Assembly: GCA_937870585.1 (NCBI GenBank)
Contig: CALMZE010000086.1
Coordinates: 1 to 40,529, forward strand
Source: an uncultured Sphingomonadales bacterium
GTDB lineage: Bacteria; Pseudomonadota; Alphaproteobacteria; Sphingomonadales; Sphingomonadaceae
Length of the DNA stretch: 40,529 nucleotides
Direction of reading: 5' to 3'
Shown: positions 39,838 to 40,529 of the stretch, in pieces
How positions within the stretch are numbered: position 1 is the stretch's first letter
Layout: each line of letters begins with the position of its first letter
Notes under the pieces: generated by a model
Told to the model about the DNA's origin: nothing
What the model saw: the letters and a program-made list of their open reading frames with translations, nothing else
Database searches by the model: none
Program-made: the position numbers and the translations under genes

Positions 39838-40529
39838 TCAAACCCGCATCGGCATCAGCACATAGAGCGCGGCGCTCTTGTCGTTCTCTCGGATCAGCGT
39901 CGGCGCGGCGGCGTCGGCGAGATGGACTTCCACCACATCGCTATCCACCTGCGACAAGATGTCCATCAGGTAGCGCGCGTTGAAGCCGATTTCGATCGCG
40001 TCATTGCTGTAATCGCCAGACACTTCTTCAGCAGCCGTGCCATTTTCCGGCGAGGTGACGGAGAGCGTCACCTTGTCTGCTTCCAGAGCCATCTTGACCG
40101 CGCGGGTCTTTTCGCTGGCGATGGTCGCCACGCGGTCCACACCCTGCACCAGCGCCTTGGGATCGATACGCAGCAGCTTGTCATTGCCGGTGGGAATGAC
40201 GCGGCTGTAATCGGGGAAAGTGCCGTCGATCAGCTTGGAGGTCAGCACGGCATAGCCCAGCTCAAACCGGATCTTGCTGCCAGAGAGCGAAATGCCGACA
40301 TCGCCATCGACCTCATCGAGCAGCTTGCGCAGTTCGCCCACGCATTTGCGCGGCACGATGATGTCCGGCATCGAATCCGCGCCCGCCGGTTGCGGCACGG
40401 TGACGCGCGCGAGGCGGTGGCCATCGGTGGCGGCGGCCTTCAGCACCGGTTCGCCATCATTGGCGACGTGGAAGAAAATGCCGTTCAGATAATAGCGCGT
40501 TTCTTCCGTGGAGATCGCAAAGCGCGTCT
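39838..40529 (-). CDS. dnaN: DNA polymerase III sliding clamp DnaN (partial, 5' part outside window)
   Basis: The open frame continues to the window edge without a start, so the 5' part is missing. The visible 230 residues cover the middle and C-terminal clamp domains: RYYLNGIFFHVA, AAATDGHRLARV, ISLSGSKIRFELG, LIDGTFPDYSRVIP, FNARYLMDILSQVDSD and the C-terminus YVLMPMRV, the last matching the conserved M-P-M-R ending. The clamp encircles DNA and gives the polymerase processivity. Confidence 0.96.
   Translation of the reverse strand, partial: TRFAISTEETRYYLNGIFFHVANDGEPVLKAAATDGHRLARVTVPQPAGADSMPDIIVPRKCVGELRKLLDEVDGDVGISLSGSKIRFELGYAVLTSKLIDGTFPDYSRVIPTGNDKLLRIDPKALVQGVDRVATIASEKTRAVKMALEADKVTLSVTSPENGTAAEEVSGDYSNDAIEIGFNARYLMDILSQVDSDVVEVHLADAAAPTLIRENDKSAALYVLMPMRV

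Overview
The window reads as chromosomal DNA of an alphaproteobacterium, most likely a member of the Sphingomonadales. The grounds are high GC with GC-rich third positions, the complete mraZ-to-murB cell-wall and division order, a TonB-dependent receptor attached to a degradation-type gene cluster, and dispersed palindromic repeats of the kind common in sphingomonads. Genus cannot be fixed from the sequence alone. No tRNA, rRNA, CRISPR array, insertion sequence or prophage was recognised.

Region 1 (1-13500, minus strand) is the dcw cluster, transcribed mraZ-rsmH-ftsL-ftsI-murE-murF-mraY-murD-ftsW-murG-murC-murB, with murB cut by the window edge. All but one of the junctions are 4-base stop/start overlaps, so this is one tightly coupled transcript for peptidoglycan precursor synthesis and septal wall assembly. 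murB carries an in-frame palindromic repeat that adds about 28 residues. Upstream on the same strand lie a predicted lipoprotein, a small membrane protein and a cysteine synthase.

Region 2 (15500-18800) holds an orphan DNA methyltransferase fused to an Mrr-like nuclease domain. A second family of palindromic repeat sits just upstream of it and again, in frame, inside it between its two domains. Its central target-recognition part is clearly more AT-rich than the rest. Two LexA-like boxes (GAAC-N7-GAAC) occur in this region. A Sel1-like small protein and a GFA-family protein follow.

Region 3 (18970-28830) is the most interesting part. It contains a TonB-dependent receptor, a VOC-fold protein, an acyl-CoA ligase, a MarR regulator, an acyl-CoA-dehydrogenase-fold flavin monooxygenase, a cytochrome P450, a class V aminotransferase, a standalone AraC DNA-binding domain and an ABM-type small protein. 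Three separate promoter regions in this block share a 15-base G(T/A)(C/A)AA-N5-TTGAC motif whose TTGACA could serve as the -35 hexamer. I infer a MarR-controlled uptake-and-degradation regulon for an unidentified, probably aromatic or terpenoid-like, substrate.

Region 4 (28840-33720) has a TonB-C-like exported protein, an M24 Xaa-Pro aminopeptidase, and glnK-amtB behind a near-perfect sigma-54 promoter and followed by a strong terminator. Region 5 (33740-39100) is an arsenic operon (arsR-arsI-arsC-acr3) with a palindromic operator, followed on the same strand by two uncharacterised exported proteins and two hotdog thioesterases. Region 6 is a vapBC toxin-antitoxin pair and the 3' part of dnaN on the opposite strand.
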